Assembly (NCBI GenBank): GCA_937942475.1
Contig: CALDEP010000381.1
Coordinates: forward strand, 1-38,022
Reading direction: 5' to 3'
Source: an uncultured Aureispira sp.
GTDB lineage: Bacteria; Bacteroidota; Bacteroidia; Chitinophagales; Saprospiraceae
DNA: 38,022 nucleotides
Part shown: positions 9,228-17,494 of the stretch, in pieces
How positions within the stretch are numbered: the stretch's first letter is position 1
How the letters are laid out: each line of letters opens with the position of its first letter
Notes under the pieces: model-generated
What the model was told of the DNA's origin: nothing
What the model saw: the letters and a program-made list of their open reading frames with translations, nothing else
Database searches by the model: none
Position numbers and translations under genes: made by a program

Positions 9228-9235
9228 TATATTTG
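9228..9235 (+). promoter_or_regulatory. Candidate alaS promoter (-7 element)
   Basis: TATATTTG is an exact match to the Bacteroidota -7 consensus TAnnTTTG, 78 bp before the start codon. No TTTG is seen at the expected -33 position; only the AT-rich TTATTTAA lies near it. Confidence 0.4.
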
Positions 9236-9312
9236 TGCTATTCAAAATTAAGGTGGAAGGTTTTAACTGAAAAAGCTTCTATTCAATATCTTATTTCTAA
9301 CATTTTTAAATC

Positions 9313-11955
9313 ATGATGACGGTAAACGAAATTCGCCAAAAGTTTTTGGACTTTTTTGAGAGTAAAGAACACAAGATTGTGTCTTCAGCCCCAATTGTAA
9401 ATCAAAACGATCCTACCTTGATGTTTATGAACTCAGGTATGGCACAGTTTAAAGATTATTTCCTTGGAAACGAAACTCCTTCGGCGGCCCGTATTGCAGA
9501 TACTCAAAAATGTTTGAGAGTATCTGGCAAACACAATGATTTGGAGGACGTAGGACGTGACAGTTACCACCAAACCATGTTTGAAATGTTGGGAAACTGG
9601 TCTTTTGGAGACTATTTCAAGGAAGAAGCAATTGCTTGGGCTTGGGAATTGTTGACAGAGGTTTATAAAATGGATAAAGATCGTCTCTACATTACTATTT
9701 TTGAAGGAGACGAAGAAGATGGTGTTTCGGCAGATGAAGAAGCATTTAATTTGTGGCTCAAATGGGTGCCAAAGGATCGAATCATTCGTGCAGGCAAAAA
9801 AGATAACTTCTGGGAAATGGGCGCTCAAGGTCCTTGTGGTCCTTGTTCTGAAATTCATATTGATATTCGTTCAGACGAAGAACGCAAAAAAGTAGATGGC
9901 AAAAGCTTGGTCAACGAAGACCATCCTTTGGTGATCGAAATTTGGAACTTGGTCTTTATGCAGTTCAATCGCATGGCAGATGGTTCTTTAGTGCCATTAG
10001 TAAATAAATGTATTGATACAGGAATGGGTTTGGAGCGTCTTTGTATGGCATTGCAAGGTAAGCAATCCAATTATGATACCGATGTCTTTAGTCCTTTGGT
10101 CAACTTAATTGAAAAGGAGTCGGGCAAAAAATATACAGGTTCTTACGAAAAAGATGCATCAGAAGACATTGCAATGCGTGTGATTGCAGATCATGTTCGT
10201 GCTGTTGCTTTGGTCATTGCAGATGGTTGTCAGCCTGATAATACTGGTGCTGGTTATGTTGTCCGTCGAGTATTGCGCCGTGCGGTTCGTTATTATTATA
10301 GCTTTTTGGATATTAAGGAGCCTTTTATTTATAAATTAATACCAACCTTATCGAAATCCTTTGCAGAAGTATTTCCTGAAGTGAAAGCGCAGGAAAAAAT
10401 GTTGATGAATACGATCAAGGGAGAAGAAGTTTCTTTTTTGAGAGCATTGGAGCGTGGTTTGAAACTGTTTGCTGGCTTGGAGGTGAAGAATAAGGAGGTG
10501 AATGGGCAGGATGCTTTTGTCTTGTTTGATACCTTTGGTTTTCCTTTTGATTTAACCCAATTATTAGCAGAAGAAAAAGGTTGGACCGTTGACGAAAAAG
10601 GGTTTGATGTGGCTTTGGCAGAACAAAGAAAACGTTCTCAACAAGATGCTCAAAAAGACGTTAGTGATTGGCAAGAAATCTTGGAAGATCCTAGTGTTGA
10701 ATTTGTAGGCTATACCGAGCATAAAACAACCGCAAAAGTGGTTAAATACCGAAAAGTGGTCGCAAAAGGAAAGGAGCAATACCAAATCGTTCTGAATAAA
10801 ACGCCTTTCTATGCAGAAGCGGGTGGACAAGTTGGAGATACTGGATTGTTATCGTTTGGAGACGAGAAAATTTCGGTTATTAATACCCAAAAAGAAAACA
10901 ATCTAATTGTACATTGGGTAAAGAATTTGCCTAAGCATATAGAAGGAGATGTTGTTGCTGAAATCAATCGTGCAAAACGTATTTTGACGGAAAAGAATCA
11001 CTCTGTCGCTCATTTAGCACATGCTGCTTTGCGTCAAGTTTTGGGAACACACGTGCAGCAAAAAGGATCTTTTGTTTCGGCTGATAAGATGCGTTTTGAC
11101 TTTTCGCACAGTACCAAAATGACAGATGAAGAAATTCGTGAAGTGGAGGATATTGTTAATACCAAAATCAGAGAAAATATTTCTTTGAGAGAGCAACAAA
11201 ATGTGCCGATTGACGAAGCTCGTGCATCTGGCGCAATCATGTTGTTTGGTGAAAAGTATGGCGAATCTGTTCGTATCATTACGTTTGGAGAAGATTTTTC
11301 TAAGGAATTGTGTGGTGGTTGTCATGTTGGTGCAACAGGCGAAATTGGTTTGTTCAAACTAGTAGGAGAGACGTCTATCGCTTCTGGAATTCGTCGTATT
11401 GAAGCTTTGACGGGCGCAGCAGCAATTGCTTATGTTCAAAAAGAATTGCAATTGTTGGCAGATGTTCGTGGCGCATTGAAAAATCCAAAGGATTTGAATA
11501 AAGCCTTGCAAGATTTGTTGGATTCTAATAAGAAACTAAACAAGGATTTAGAGAAAATGGCTGTCTTGGAAGCGCAAATTGCAAAAGATCAACTGAAACA
11601 ATCGGTTGTGAAAATTGGTGACTTGCATTTCTTAGGAACAACTAGTAACATTACGTCTAAAGATGGGATCAAACAATTGAGCAATGGATTGAGTCAAGAG
11701 TTTGATAATCTAGTTTTGGTACTAGGTGGCACCAACAAGGGAAAAGCTTTGTTGACGGTTGCAATGGATAAGAAGGTGGTTGATAATTACGGCTTGAATG
11801 CTGGAAATATTATCAAAGCAGTTTCTAAAGAAATCCAAGGTGGCGGCGGTGGACAAGCTGTCTTTGCTACTGCGGGTGGAAAAAATCCAGATGGTTTGGA
11901 AAAAGCAATTGCTTTGGCAAAACAACTCGTAGAAGATGCTGCTCAAGTAAAGTAA
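9313..11955 (+). CDS. alaS: Alanine--tRNA ligase
   Basis: 880 residues, full length for bacterial AlaRS. It charges tRNA-Ala with alanine and edits mischarged Ser and Gly. The class II catalytic core is at the N-terminus (DPTLMFMNSGMAQFKDYFLG, then RDSYHQTMFEMLGNWSFGDYF). A tRNA-recognition region follows, then the editing domain with its Zn site His563/His567 (HSVAH) and Cys667/His671, and a C-terminal region (about 720-880) ending in a glycine-rich GGGGGG-like stretch. The usual CGGTH motif reads CGGCH here (extra Cys670). Two ATG codons are adjacent at 9313 and 9316 and either could start. A strong terminator follows. The divergent M23 gene and nearby MerR gene form the usual Bacteroidota context. 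Confidence 0.97.
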   Translation: MMTVNEIRQKFLDFFESKEHKIVSSAPIVNQNDPTLMFMNSGMAQFKDYFLGNETPSAARIADTQKCLRVSGKHNDLEDVGRDSYHQTMFEMLGNWSFGDYFKEEAIAWAWELLTEVYKMDKDRLYITIFEGDEEDGVSADEEAFNLWLKWVPKDRIIRAGKKDNFWEMGAQGPCGPCSEIHIDIRSDEERKKVDGKSLVNEDHPLVIEIWNLVFMQFNRMADGSLVPLVNKCIDTGMGLERLCMALQGKQSNYDTDVFSPLVNLIEKESGKKYTGSYEKDASEDIAMRVIADHVRAVALVIADGCQPDNTGAGYVVRRVLRRAVRYYYSFLDIKEPFIYKLIPTLSKSFAEVFPEVKAQEKMLMNTIKGEEVSFLRALERGLKLFAGLEVKNKEVNGQDAFVLFDTFGFPFDLTQLLAEEKGWTVDEKGFDVALAEQRKRSQQDAQKDVSDWQEILEDPSVEFVGYTEHKTTAKVVKYRKVVAKGKEQYQIVLNKTPFYAEAGGQVGDTGLLSFGDEKISVINTQKENNLIVHWVKNLPKHIEGDVVAEINRAKRILTEKNHSVAHLAHAALRQVLGTHVQQKGSFVSADKMRFDFSHSTKMTDEEIREVEDIVNTKIRENISLREQQNVPIDEARASGAIMLFGEKYGESVRIITFGEDFSKELCGGCHVGATGEIGLFKLVGETSIASGIRRIEALTGAAAIAYVQKELQLLADVRGALKNPKDLNKALQDLLDSNKKLNKDLEKMAVLEAQIAKDQLKQSVVKIGDLHFLGTTSNITSKDGIKQLSNGLSQEFDNLVLVLGGTNKGKALLTVAMDKKVVDNYGLNAGNIIKAVSKEIQGGGGGQAVFATAGGKNPDGLEKAIALAKQLVEDAAQVK

Positions 11956-11980
11956 AAGCATTTGTATAAATATAAAATTG

Positions 11981-12016
11981 AAGCACCCTTCCTGATTTGG
12001 AAGGGTGCTTTTTTTT
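11981..12016 (+). terminator. Rho-independent terminator of alaS
   Basis: AAGCACCCTTCC (from 11981) pairs with GGAAGGGTGCTT (to 12010) and is followed by TTTTTT. It begins 25 bp past the alaS stop. Confidence 0.9.
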
Positions 12017-12186
12017 GTCAAGCATCTATTTTTTTATTCATAATGTTGATAATGAGTGAATTTTGCTGTATATTATAGAACCTCCTCAAGTCCTTTCACT
12101 AAAAATGTCCTAAAAACTACAGTAATTGTAATTCCTCTGTTTATCCTTAATACCCAAGAATACTTTGCTGCTTAAAATCTCCATCG

Positions 12187-12732
12187 ATGAAGAAGGTTTG
12201 CTCAACAGGTTTGTTTCTGATAATGGTTTTGTGTGTTCGCAATTATTCGGCTGCTTTGTATGGGCAGGATGGATATGCTTTGAGTATTGCTAAAGAAGAA
12301 ACATCCAAAGAAAATTTAAGCTTTTCAACTAAAAAAATAATAACCGCCGATTTTTTTAGTATTAATTTTTTGGACTTAAATAAGATGCAACGCTTCTCTT
12401 ATATCAATCCCAATTCTTCAGAGTTAAGGAAAAATCTATACAGCCAAAATATTGCTCTAGTGTTGTTTGCTACAGCAACAAGAGGCAATTCGCAGCCTAT
12501 TTCATTTGAAGAAACCAACTTAAATCCTTATGTGAATAACTATACTCCGAATAGTTCTACCCGTTGGTATGTGGGCGATAGATTGTTTGCGGTAGACAAC
12601 AGTGCGTTTTTCGGTATTGAATTTGATTCTAGTTTTGCATACAAGAGTGGCGTTGTTCGAATAGGGGATAGCTCTGAGAAAGCATTTGTGATTTTAGTTG
12701 GTCTCAATTCATCCCCAAAAAGTGTGGATTAA
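12187..12732 (+). CDS. Hypothetical exported protein
   Basis: 181 residues, not recognised. A hydrophobic N-terminal segment (KVCSTGLFLIMVLCVRNYSAALYGQ) looks like a signal peptide. The rest is polar and Ser/Asn-rich with no metal or catalytic motif visible; FFSINFLDLNKMQRFSYINP and SSTRWYVGDRLFAVDNSAFFGIEFD suggest beta structure. It stands alone between the alaS terminator and a 387 bp non-coding stretch. The reading frame and signal peptide support a real gene; function unknown. Confidence 0.6.
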   Translation: MKKVCSTGLFLIMVLCVRNYSAALYGQDGYALSIAKEETSKENLSFSTKKIITADFFSINFLDLNKMQRFSYINPNSSELRKNLYSQNIALVLFATATRGNSQPISFEETNLNPYVNNYTPNSSTRWYVGDRLFAVDNSAFFGIEFDSSFAYKSGVVRIGDSSEKAFVILVGLNSSPKSVD

Positions 12733-12829
12733 GGATTTAATTGACGGTTATTTTACAATTTTGAAGAAAAAATAAAAAATCAATCCACTATTATTAACTC
12801 AGTCTACTATTTTAACGTTTATCTTTGTA

Positions 12830-12837
12830 GTGCATGT
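12830..12837 (+). promoter_or_regulatory. Candidate promoter (-7 element TATCTTTG)
   Basis: Exact match to TAnnTTTG, with no clear TTTG at -33. It lies 282 bp before the 13120 start codon and upstream of the large hairpin. Confidence 0.35.
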
Positions 12838-12922
12838 GTAGGAGAAAAAAGTTATTAGCTAATAAAATACAGAATCTGCTTAATCTAATTATTAGATATT
12901 AGATCGTTTTGTTCTTAGATTC

Positions 12923-12967
12923 TAGATCTTAGCCCCTATTAAGGAGTATTATAGGGTCTAAGATCTA
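12923..12967. repeat. Inverted repeat, 17 bp arms
   Basis: Arm 12923-12939 (TAGATCTTAGCCCCTAT) pairs with 12951-12967 (ATAGGGTCTAAGATCTA) with one mismatch and an 11 nt loop. Flanking AGATCG (12901-12906) and CGATCT (12977-12982) are also complementary, so a longer folded structure is possible. No T-run follows. Confidence 0.7.
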
Positions 12968-13119
12968 AAAGCGAAGCGATCTGAGATAGGAGTTTACTCA
13001 AGTTTCAGGGTATAAATTATTAGACAACGCTTTTTTTATACACGCAACTTTATAGTGTATTTCTGAAGATTATTAAAAGACCAGATGGAAACCCCGACCA
13101 TTAATAAAAATAAAAGAGG

Positions 13120-13791
13120 ATGAAGGTAATTATATTTACATTGTGGTGTAGCTGTATGCTGTTTTTCGTGTCCGCACAAGCACAGCACAAAATTAAAAAA
13201 GGTTACGATTTTGAAGATGGTGTGTATACCAGTCATTTAGATTTTAAGAATAATAAGCCTAGTTTTCCTTTATATCGAATTCCTTCTTTTGATTATCAAT
13301 TGGATGGAGAAAAGAATTTGTTGTTTCTTTCTGAAGTGGCAATGGGCAAATTATCAGAATCCGAGATCAAATCTTTGGATAATATTTGGGGCTTGTGCAT
13401 CAAAGGCAAACCTTATATGAAGGTCAACCCTCAAGGGAAAGATGGGGCAATTTATTTTGTCAGCTATCATGTCTTGGGACGAGTTTGCTATCTTTATTAC
13501 CCTTCCATTGAAGACAAAGAAGTTGAAATGATGATTTATAACCCTTATTCTGGAAATCGAGTAGGTGGTCGAAAAATTATCAATAGAGAGCGTGTTTTAG
13601 TCAAAAAAATTATGCTTTTTGAAACAGGTGAAATCCAAAATTACAGCGCAGATAATTTTAAGAAATGGATTGAAGACGATGAGCGTTTGATGAAAACATT
13701 AAGCGAGATGACAGAGGACGAAGTTCAAAGTAAATTATTTAAGACCATCAAAATCTACAACGATCGCCATCCTATTTTTGAAGAGTCTTAA
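13120..13791 (+). CDS. Hypothetical exported protein
   Basis: 223 residues, family not recognised. A signal peptide (MKVIIFTLWCSCMLFFVSAQAQ) is clear. The mature part starts with KKGYDFEDGVYTSHLDFKNNKPSFPLYRIP, a layout I associate with small exported Bacteroidota proteins of unknown function, and ends in an acidic, helical tail (KWIEDDERLMKTLSEMTEDEVQ). No catalytic motif is visible. A purine-rich AAAAGAGG stands directly before the ATG. It precedes the GldM-like gene by 258 bp, a gap containing a hairpin, so co-transcription is uncertain. Confidence 0.7.
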   Translation: MKVIIFTLWCSCMLFFVSAQAQHKIKKGYDFEDGVYTSHLDFKNNKPSFPLYRIPSFDYQLDGEKNLLFLSEVAMGKLSESEIKSLDNIWGLCIKGKPYMKVNPQGKDGAIYFVSYHVLGRVCYLYYPSIEDKEVEMMIYNPYSGNRVGGRKIINRERVLVKKIMLFETGEIQNYSADNFKKWIEDDERLMKTLSEMTEDEVQSKLFKTIKIYNDRHPIFEES

Positions 13792-13921
13792 TCAAAATTC
13801 TTAATAGTAGGTTAAAATAAGGTTTTCAACGTCTTATTTTATAATGAAGCGATACAAGAAATCCCAAATCTTGCGTTCTAGCTTGTAAATTCCCTAGACA
13901 TTTCTGTATTTTTACCCCAAT

Positions 13922-13956
13922 AGAATAAGTTTATCGATAATCGGTAAACTTATTCT
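13922..13956. repeat. Perfect 12 bp hairpin
   Basis: AGAATAAGTTTA (13922-13933) pairs with TAAACTTATTCT (13945-13956) across 11 nt. It lies 131 bp after the preceding stop codon and is not followed by a T-run, so it is at best a weak terminator. Confidence 0.6.
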
Positions 13957-13988
13957 CTTATAGTATGCCTAAGTTTCTCTCAAAACTG

Positions 13989-13996
13989 TATTTTTG
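13989..13996 (+). promoter_or_regulatory. Candidate promoter of the GldM-like gene
   Basis: TATTTTTG matches the -7 consensus TAnnTTTG exactly, 54 bp before the start codon. No -33 TTTG is seen at the proper distance. Confidence 0.35.
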
Positions 13997-14049
13997 TTTC
14001 TTTGTAAGAAGAAATTCAAAATTTTTTCAATAAAAAAAGGATAAAAAGC

Positions 14050-14718
14050 ATGAAATATTGGTGGACATTATTCCTTTTTATTGTACTGGGAACACTTGTT
14101 TATGGGCAGAATTCAGAGAAATTGATGCTCAAAACGGGATATAACAATAAATTAATACTAGGAGTTGATAACTATGTCTCGATATTAGGAATGCAAGCGC
14201 ATCCTATTTCAGAGGATCAAGTAAGTGCTTTCTTATGTACTTCTTATCAATATCTAAATAAGAAAGAACCCATTCCTTTAGAAATGACAAAGGAATACGG
14301 ACAATTTAAAGTGCACCCTGATAGTTTAGGATGGGTAGAGTTTCGAGTAAAGATAAATGGAGCAATAGAAAAAATTACGGTAGGGATAGTACCCCTAAAA
14401 GCAATTTGCAAAGTTGGCTACAAAGTAAATGGTACTTTATCGAGCCCTAAATTTAAGGCACAGGGAGGCGTAATTGCTTATTTAGATCTTGAAAATTATG
14501 ATGCAAAGTGTGTGGTAACAGAATTTGAAGTCCTTAGAGTTGGAGCCGATGGATCGGCTTTGAGAGTGAAGAACAAAGGAGGAAGATTTGAAGCAGCCGC
14601 ACAAGGAATTATAAAAAAAGCAGTAGCGGGTGATTTGTATATCTTTAGAAACATACAGTATTATTGCCCAGGAACAGCAGCGCAAGAAGCAAGCGCTATT
14701 TTTATTGAAATTGAATAA
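14050..14718 (+). CDS. Exported GldM/PorM C-terminal-domain-like protein
   Basis: 222 residues with a signal peptide (cleavage near VYGQ20). The mature protein resembles the periplasmic C-terminal part of GldM/PorM. KLILGVDNYVSI (35-46) recalls the opening of a GldM periplasmic domain. GGVIAYLDLENYDAKCVVTEFEVLRV (from 139) followed by GRFEAAAQGIIKKAVAGDLYIFRNIQYYCPG resembles the last GldM domain, with its 'phi-x-ITSF' strand, 'LIKRLKPGQKVYI' helix-strand and 'I-K-A-x-G-P-D-G' strand. The N-terminal membrane helix and helical domain of true GldM are missing. GldM spans the periplasm in the T9SS/gliding motor. The gene lies 210 bp before gldF with repeat B copy 1 between. The resemblance is judged by eye, not by search. 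Confidence 0.65.
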   Translation: MKYWWTLFLFIVLGTLVYGQNSEKLMLKTGYNNKLILGVDNYVSILGMQAHPISEDQVSAFLCTSYQYLNKKEPIPLEMTKEYGQFKVHPDSLGWVEFRVKINGAIEKITVGIVPLKAICKVGYKVNGTLSSPKFKAQGGVIAYLDLENYDAKCVVTEFEVLRVGADGSALRVKNKGGRFEAAAQGIIKKAVAGDLYIFRNIQYYCPGTAAQEASAIFIEIE

Positions 14719-14722
14719 AATC

Positions 14723-14866
14723 AATACTTCGTGTAGGAATCGTATTGAATTGATTATCAGCAATGTATACTTTTAACTATCAGAGTATTAATAAGCTGAT
14801 AATTAATTTAATACAAGATGTGTTTTTATGTTTTTTATCAAAAAACTAAAAACTCCACGAAGTATT
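14723..14866 (+). repeat. Dispersed structured repeat, family B copy 1
   Basis: 144 bp. Perfect 11 bp terminal inverted repeats: AATACTTCGTG (14723-14733) and CACGAAGTATT (14856-14866). The internal stem 14742-14761 / 14795-14814 pairs over 20 bp, with two positions as G-T. The A/T hairpin is 14830-14836 / 14840-14846. The direct repeat AATAAAAT flanks it at 14714-14721 and 14867-14874. It starts 4 bp after the stop of the GldM-like gene and ends 62 bp before gldF. The GCGTAGCTAAA module found in other copies is absent. Confidence 0.85.
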
Positions 14867-14928
14867 AATAAAATAGAATACTTTCGACAAGGAATTATCA
14901 ACAAAAAATAGAGTAGAATAAAAACATT

Positions 14929-15660
14929 ATGATTAGCATTTTTAAGAAAGAAGTTAATTTATTTTTGAGTTCACTAATCGGCTACATTGCGATTGGTGTC
15001 TTTTTGTTGGCAACAGGCTTGTTTTTGTGGGTCTTTCCAGATTACAGCGTCATCAATTATGGTTTTTCAGACTTAGGATCTTTCTTTAGAATGGCTCCTT
15101 ATGTTTTCCTGTTTTTGATTCCAGCGATTACGATGCGAACCTTTGCGGAAGAAACGCAAACGGGGACGATGGAATTATTGGCGACCAAACCCATTAGCGA
15201 TTGGGAAATTATTTTAGGAAAATACCTAGCCTGTGTGTTTTTAGTCTTGTTGGCTATTTTGCCCACCTTTATCTATTATTACTCGGTGTCACAATTGGGA
15301 ATGCCGAAAGGGAATTTAGATGTAGGGGCAACTTGGGGCTCTTATTTTGGCTTGTTTGGTTTAGGAGCCGTCTTTGTTTCTATCGGCGTGTTCTGTTCGT
15401 CTTTGACGACGAATCAAATCATTGCCTTTATGCTAGGCTTATTTTTGTGTGGCTTCTTCTACGATGCCTTTGCTAGTTTGGCTCGATTGCCTATGTTTTA
15501 TGGTAGTAACGATGCTTTGGTAGAAAGTCTAGGGATTAGTTATCATTATGCTTCTGTGAGTCGAGGATTGATTGATTCTAGAGACGTTATTTATTTTGTT
15601 AGTATGATCATCGCCTTTTTGGGCTTGACGAAATTTTCCTTGGAAAAGAGAAAGTGGTAA
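14929..15660 (+). CDS. gldF: Gliding motility ABC transporter permease GldF
   Basis: 243 residues, usual length for GldF. It is an ABC-2-type permease with about six hydrophobic segments. The conserved region FLFLIPAITMRTFAEETQTGTMELLATKPISDWEIILGKYLA (about 62-103) carries the E-E-x-x-x-GT-x-E-L-L-x-T-x-P signature of ABC-2/NatB-type permeases, and YASVSRGLIDSRDVIYF near the end is typical of GldF. In Bacteroidota, GldF pairs with the auxiliary protein GldG and the ATPase GldA in a complex linked to gliding. gldG follows after 73 bp. No ATPase gene is in this window. A weak -7-like TACTTTCG lies at 14879-14886. Confidence 0.93.
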   Translation: MISIFKKEVNLFLSSLIGYIAIGVFLLATGLFLWVFPDYSVINYGFSDLGSFFRMAPYVFLFLIPAITMRTFAEETQTGTMELLATKPISDWEIILGKYLACVFLVLLAILPTFIYYYSVSQLGMPKGNLDVGATWGSYFGLFGLGAVFVSIGVFCSSLTTNQIIAFMLGLFLCGFFYDAFASLARLPMFYGSNDALVESLGISYHYASVSRGLIDSRDVIYFVSMIIAFLGLTKFSLEKRKW

Positions 15661-15733
15661 GCAGTTGTTGTTATTATTACTAATAAAAAAGGAATTAATA
15701 TTAAAATAAGTTCTAAAGAACATCCAGATAAAT

Positions 15734-17494
15734 ATGCAAAATTCACGCTTTATACAATCATTAGTTGGTCTATTTTTAACCTTGGGCATTCTAATCTTTG
15801 TGAATATTATATCTAGTTTTTATTATTCGGACATTGATTTGACCGAAGACAAACGCTTTACTTTAAATCCTGCTACCTATAAATTGGTCGCAGAATTGGA
15901 CGAAGTATTGACGATAGAAATCTTATTGGAAGGGGATTTTCCTTCCTCTTTTAAACGCTTGCAAAATGCTACTGCTGATTTGTTGAGCAAATTGAGAAGT
16001 GAAAATTCTTCTATACAAATTCGTTGGGTAGATCCAATGAGTGGGAACGAGGAAGAAAACATAGCCAATGGAGAGGCCTTGTCCAAAGATGGTATTTTTC
16101 CACTTAATTTGACCAATTCAACTAGAGGAGGAAATGTACAACAGGCGATGTTGGCCTTTCCTTATGCGATTATTCGTTACAAACAACAAAAAAGAGTCAT
16201 TCCTTTGTTGGAAACAACAGGCGGTTATAATAAGGATTATACAAGAATGGAAGCCATTAATCCATCCATCAACTTGTTGGAATATAAATTTGCAAATGCC
16301 ATCCAGAAATTGCAAATGAAAAGCCGTCCTCGTATGGTTTTAATGACAGGACATGGTGAATTACAACGTCCTTGGACAGAATCGTTAGAAGCGGCAATGT
16401 TTGAATATTATGACTATGATCGTCTTAATCTAAATAATGTCACCCATATTGATACCAATATTCATGTGGTGATTATTCCAAAGCCAATTCGTCCTTTTCC
16501 TGAACAGCATTTGTTCATGATTGATCAATATATGATGAATGGAGGAAACGTAATTTGGTTGGTCGATCCTTTGAATATGGAAGCGGATAGTTTGAAGCGA
16601 GCAGGTGTTTTTATGCCCAACGAGCACAAGCTAGACATTAGTAATTTCTTATTTAATTATGGGGTAAGAATTAACCCTAACTTGATTTCAGATTGGGAAT
16701 GTAGTGTGATTCCAGTCAATGTAAGTCCAACGCCAGAGAATCCTCAGATTGAATCTAGAAAATGGTTTTACCACCCCAAGGCTTATCCATACATGACGCC
16801 ATTGGATGCGCAAGAAACAGGAGACAATACGATACAGCATCCAATAGTTCAAAATTTAGATTTTGTAGACACCCGTTACCCTGCAAGTATTGATACCATC
16901 AAGACGGTTAATTACATCAAAAAAACGCCTTTGTTGCGTACTTCTCAATACAGTAAAGTCCAGTATCCACCTGTTCGAGTAAGTATTGATATTATGGACA
17001 AAGGAATCGAGCAATCTGCCTTTACGAAAGGAAACCAAAATATTGCGGTTTTATTGGAAGGTTCCTTTACTTCTTATTATAAGAATAGAGTTTCTGCTGA
17101 AATGCTAGCAGGTCTAAAGAAACTAGGGCAGCCCTTTAAAGCAGAAGGAAAACCTGGAAAAATGATCGTTATTTCAGATGGCGATATTGCTAAGAATGCG
17201 CTAGATCCAACGAATAGAAGAAAAGCAACGCCTTTGCCTTTAGGAGTCAATCCTTTTGATGGCTACAATTATGGGAACAAGGACTTTTTGATGAATTGTA
17301 TGGAATATATGATTGATAACAAGGGGATTATTGCAGCAAGAAACAAAGAAATTAAGTTGCGTCCATTAGATCAGGAACGTGCTTTTGTAGAAGAAACGAA
17401 GTGGCAATTGATTAATATGGTTTTGCCAATTTTAGTATTGGCAGCCTTTGGGGCGCTTTATGGCTTCTTGCGAAGAAGACGTTTTGGGATGTAA
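15734..17494 (+). CDS. gldG: Gliding motility ABC transporter auxiliary protein GldG
   Basis: 586 residues. An N-terminal membrane segment (about 8-28) is followed by YSDIDLTEDKRFTLNPATYKL, the usual GldG opening. A large extracytoplasmic domain follows (ABC-type uncharacterised transport auxiliary family), including RPRMVLMTGHGELQRPW and GGNVIWLVDPLNMEADSL, and a final membrane helix with a basic end (LPILVLAAFGALYGFLRRRRFGM). It works with GldF, encoded directly upstream. The protein ends 119 bp before a truncated copy of repeat family B. Confidence 0.93.
   Translation: MQNSRFIQSLVGLFLTLGILIFVNIISSFYYSDIDLTEDKRFTLNPATYKLVAELDEVLTIEILLEGDFPSSFKRLQNATADLLSKLRSENSSIQIRWVDPMSGNEEENIANGEALSKDGIFPLNLTNSTRGGNVQQAMLAFPYAIIRYKQQKRVIPLLETTGGYNKDYTRMEAINPSINLLEYKFANAIQKLQMKSRPRMVLMTGHGELQRPWTESLEAAMFEYYDYDRLNLNNVTHIDTNIHVVIIPKPIRPFPEQHLFMIDQYMMNGGNVIWLVDPLNMEADSLKRAGVFMPNEHKLDISNFLFNYGVRINPNLISDWECSVIPVNVSPTPENPQIESRKWFYHPKAYPYMTPLDAQETGDNTIQHPIVQNLDFVDTRYPASIDTIKTVNYIKKTPLLRTSQYSKVQYPPVRVSIDIMDKGIEQSAFTKGNQNIAVLLEGSFTSYYKNRVSAEMLAGLKKLGQPFKAEGKPGKMIVISDGDIAKNALDPTNRRKATPLPLGVNPFDGYNYGNKDFLMNCMEYMIDNKGIIAARNKEIKLRPLDQERAFVEETKWQLINMVLPILVLAAFGALYGFLRRRRFGM

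Larger units (their letters stand above)
8862..9312. other. Divergent intergenic region, M23 gene and alaS
   Basis: 451 bp without a convincing gene. It holds candidate promoters for both flanking genes (listed separately). An open minus-strand frame at 8948-9133 has low-complexity composition and no recognisable motif, so it is not called. No T-box-like leader was recognised in front of alaS. Confidence 0.5.
12733..13119. other. Intergenic region with hairpin and -7 element
   Basis: 387 bp without a gene. It holds an exact -7 match TATCTTTG (12830-12837), an imperfect 17 bp inverted repeat (12923-12967) and several repeats of the word TTAGAT. If the -7 element drives the 13120 gene, the transcript would have a leader of roughly 275 nt containing the hairpin; it could also drive a small RNA. 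Confidence 0.5.

Noticed and set aside
9433-9858. 141-codon minus-strand frame inside alaS
   Set aside because: Antisense shadow of a well-supported gene.
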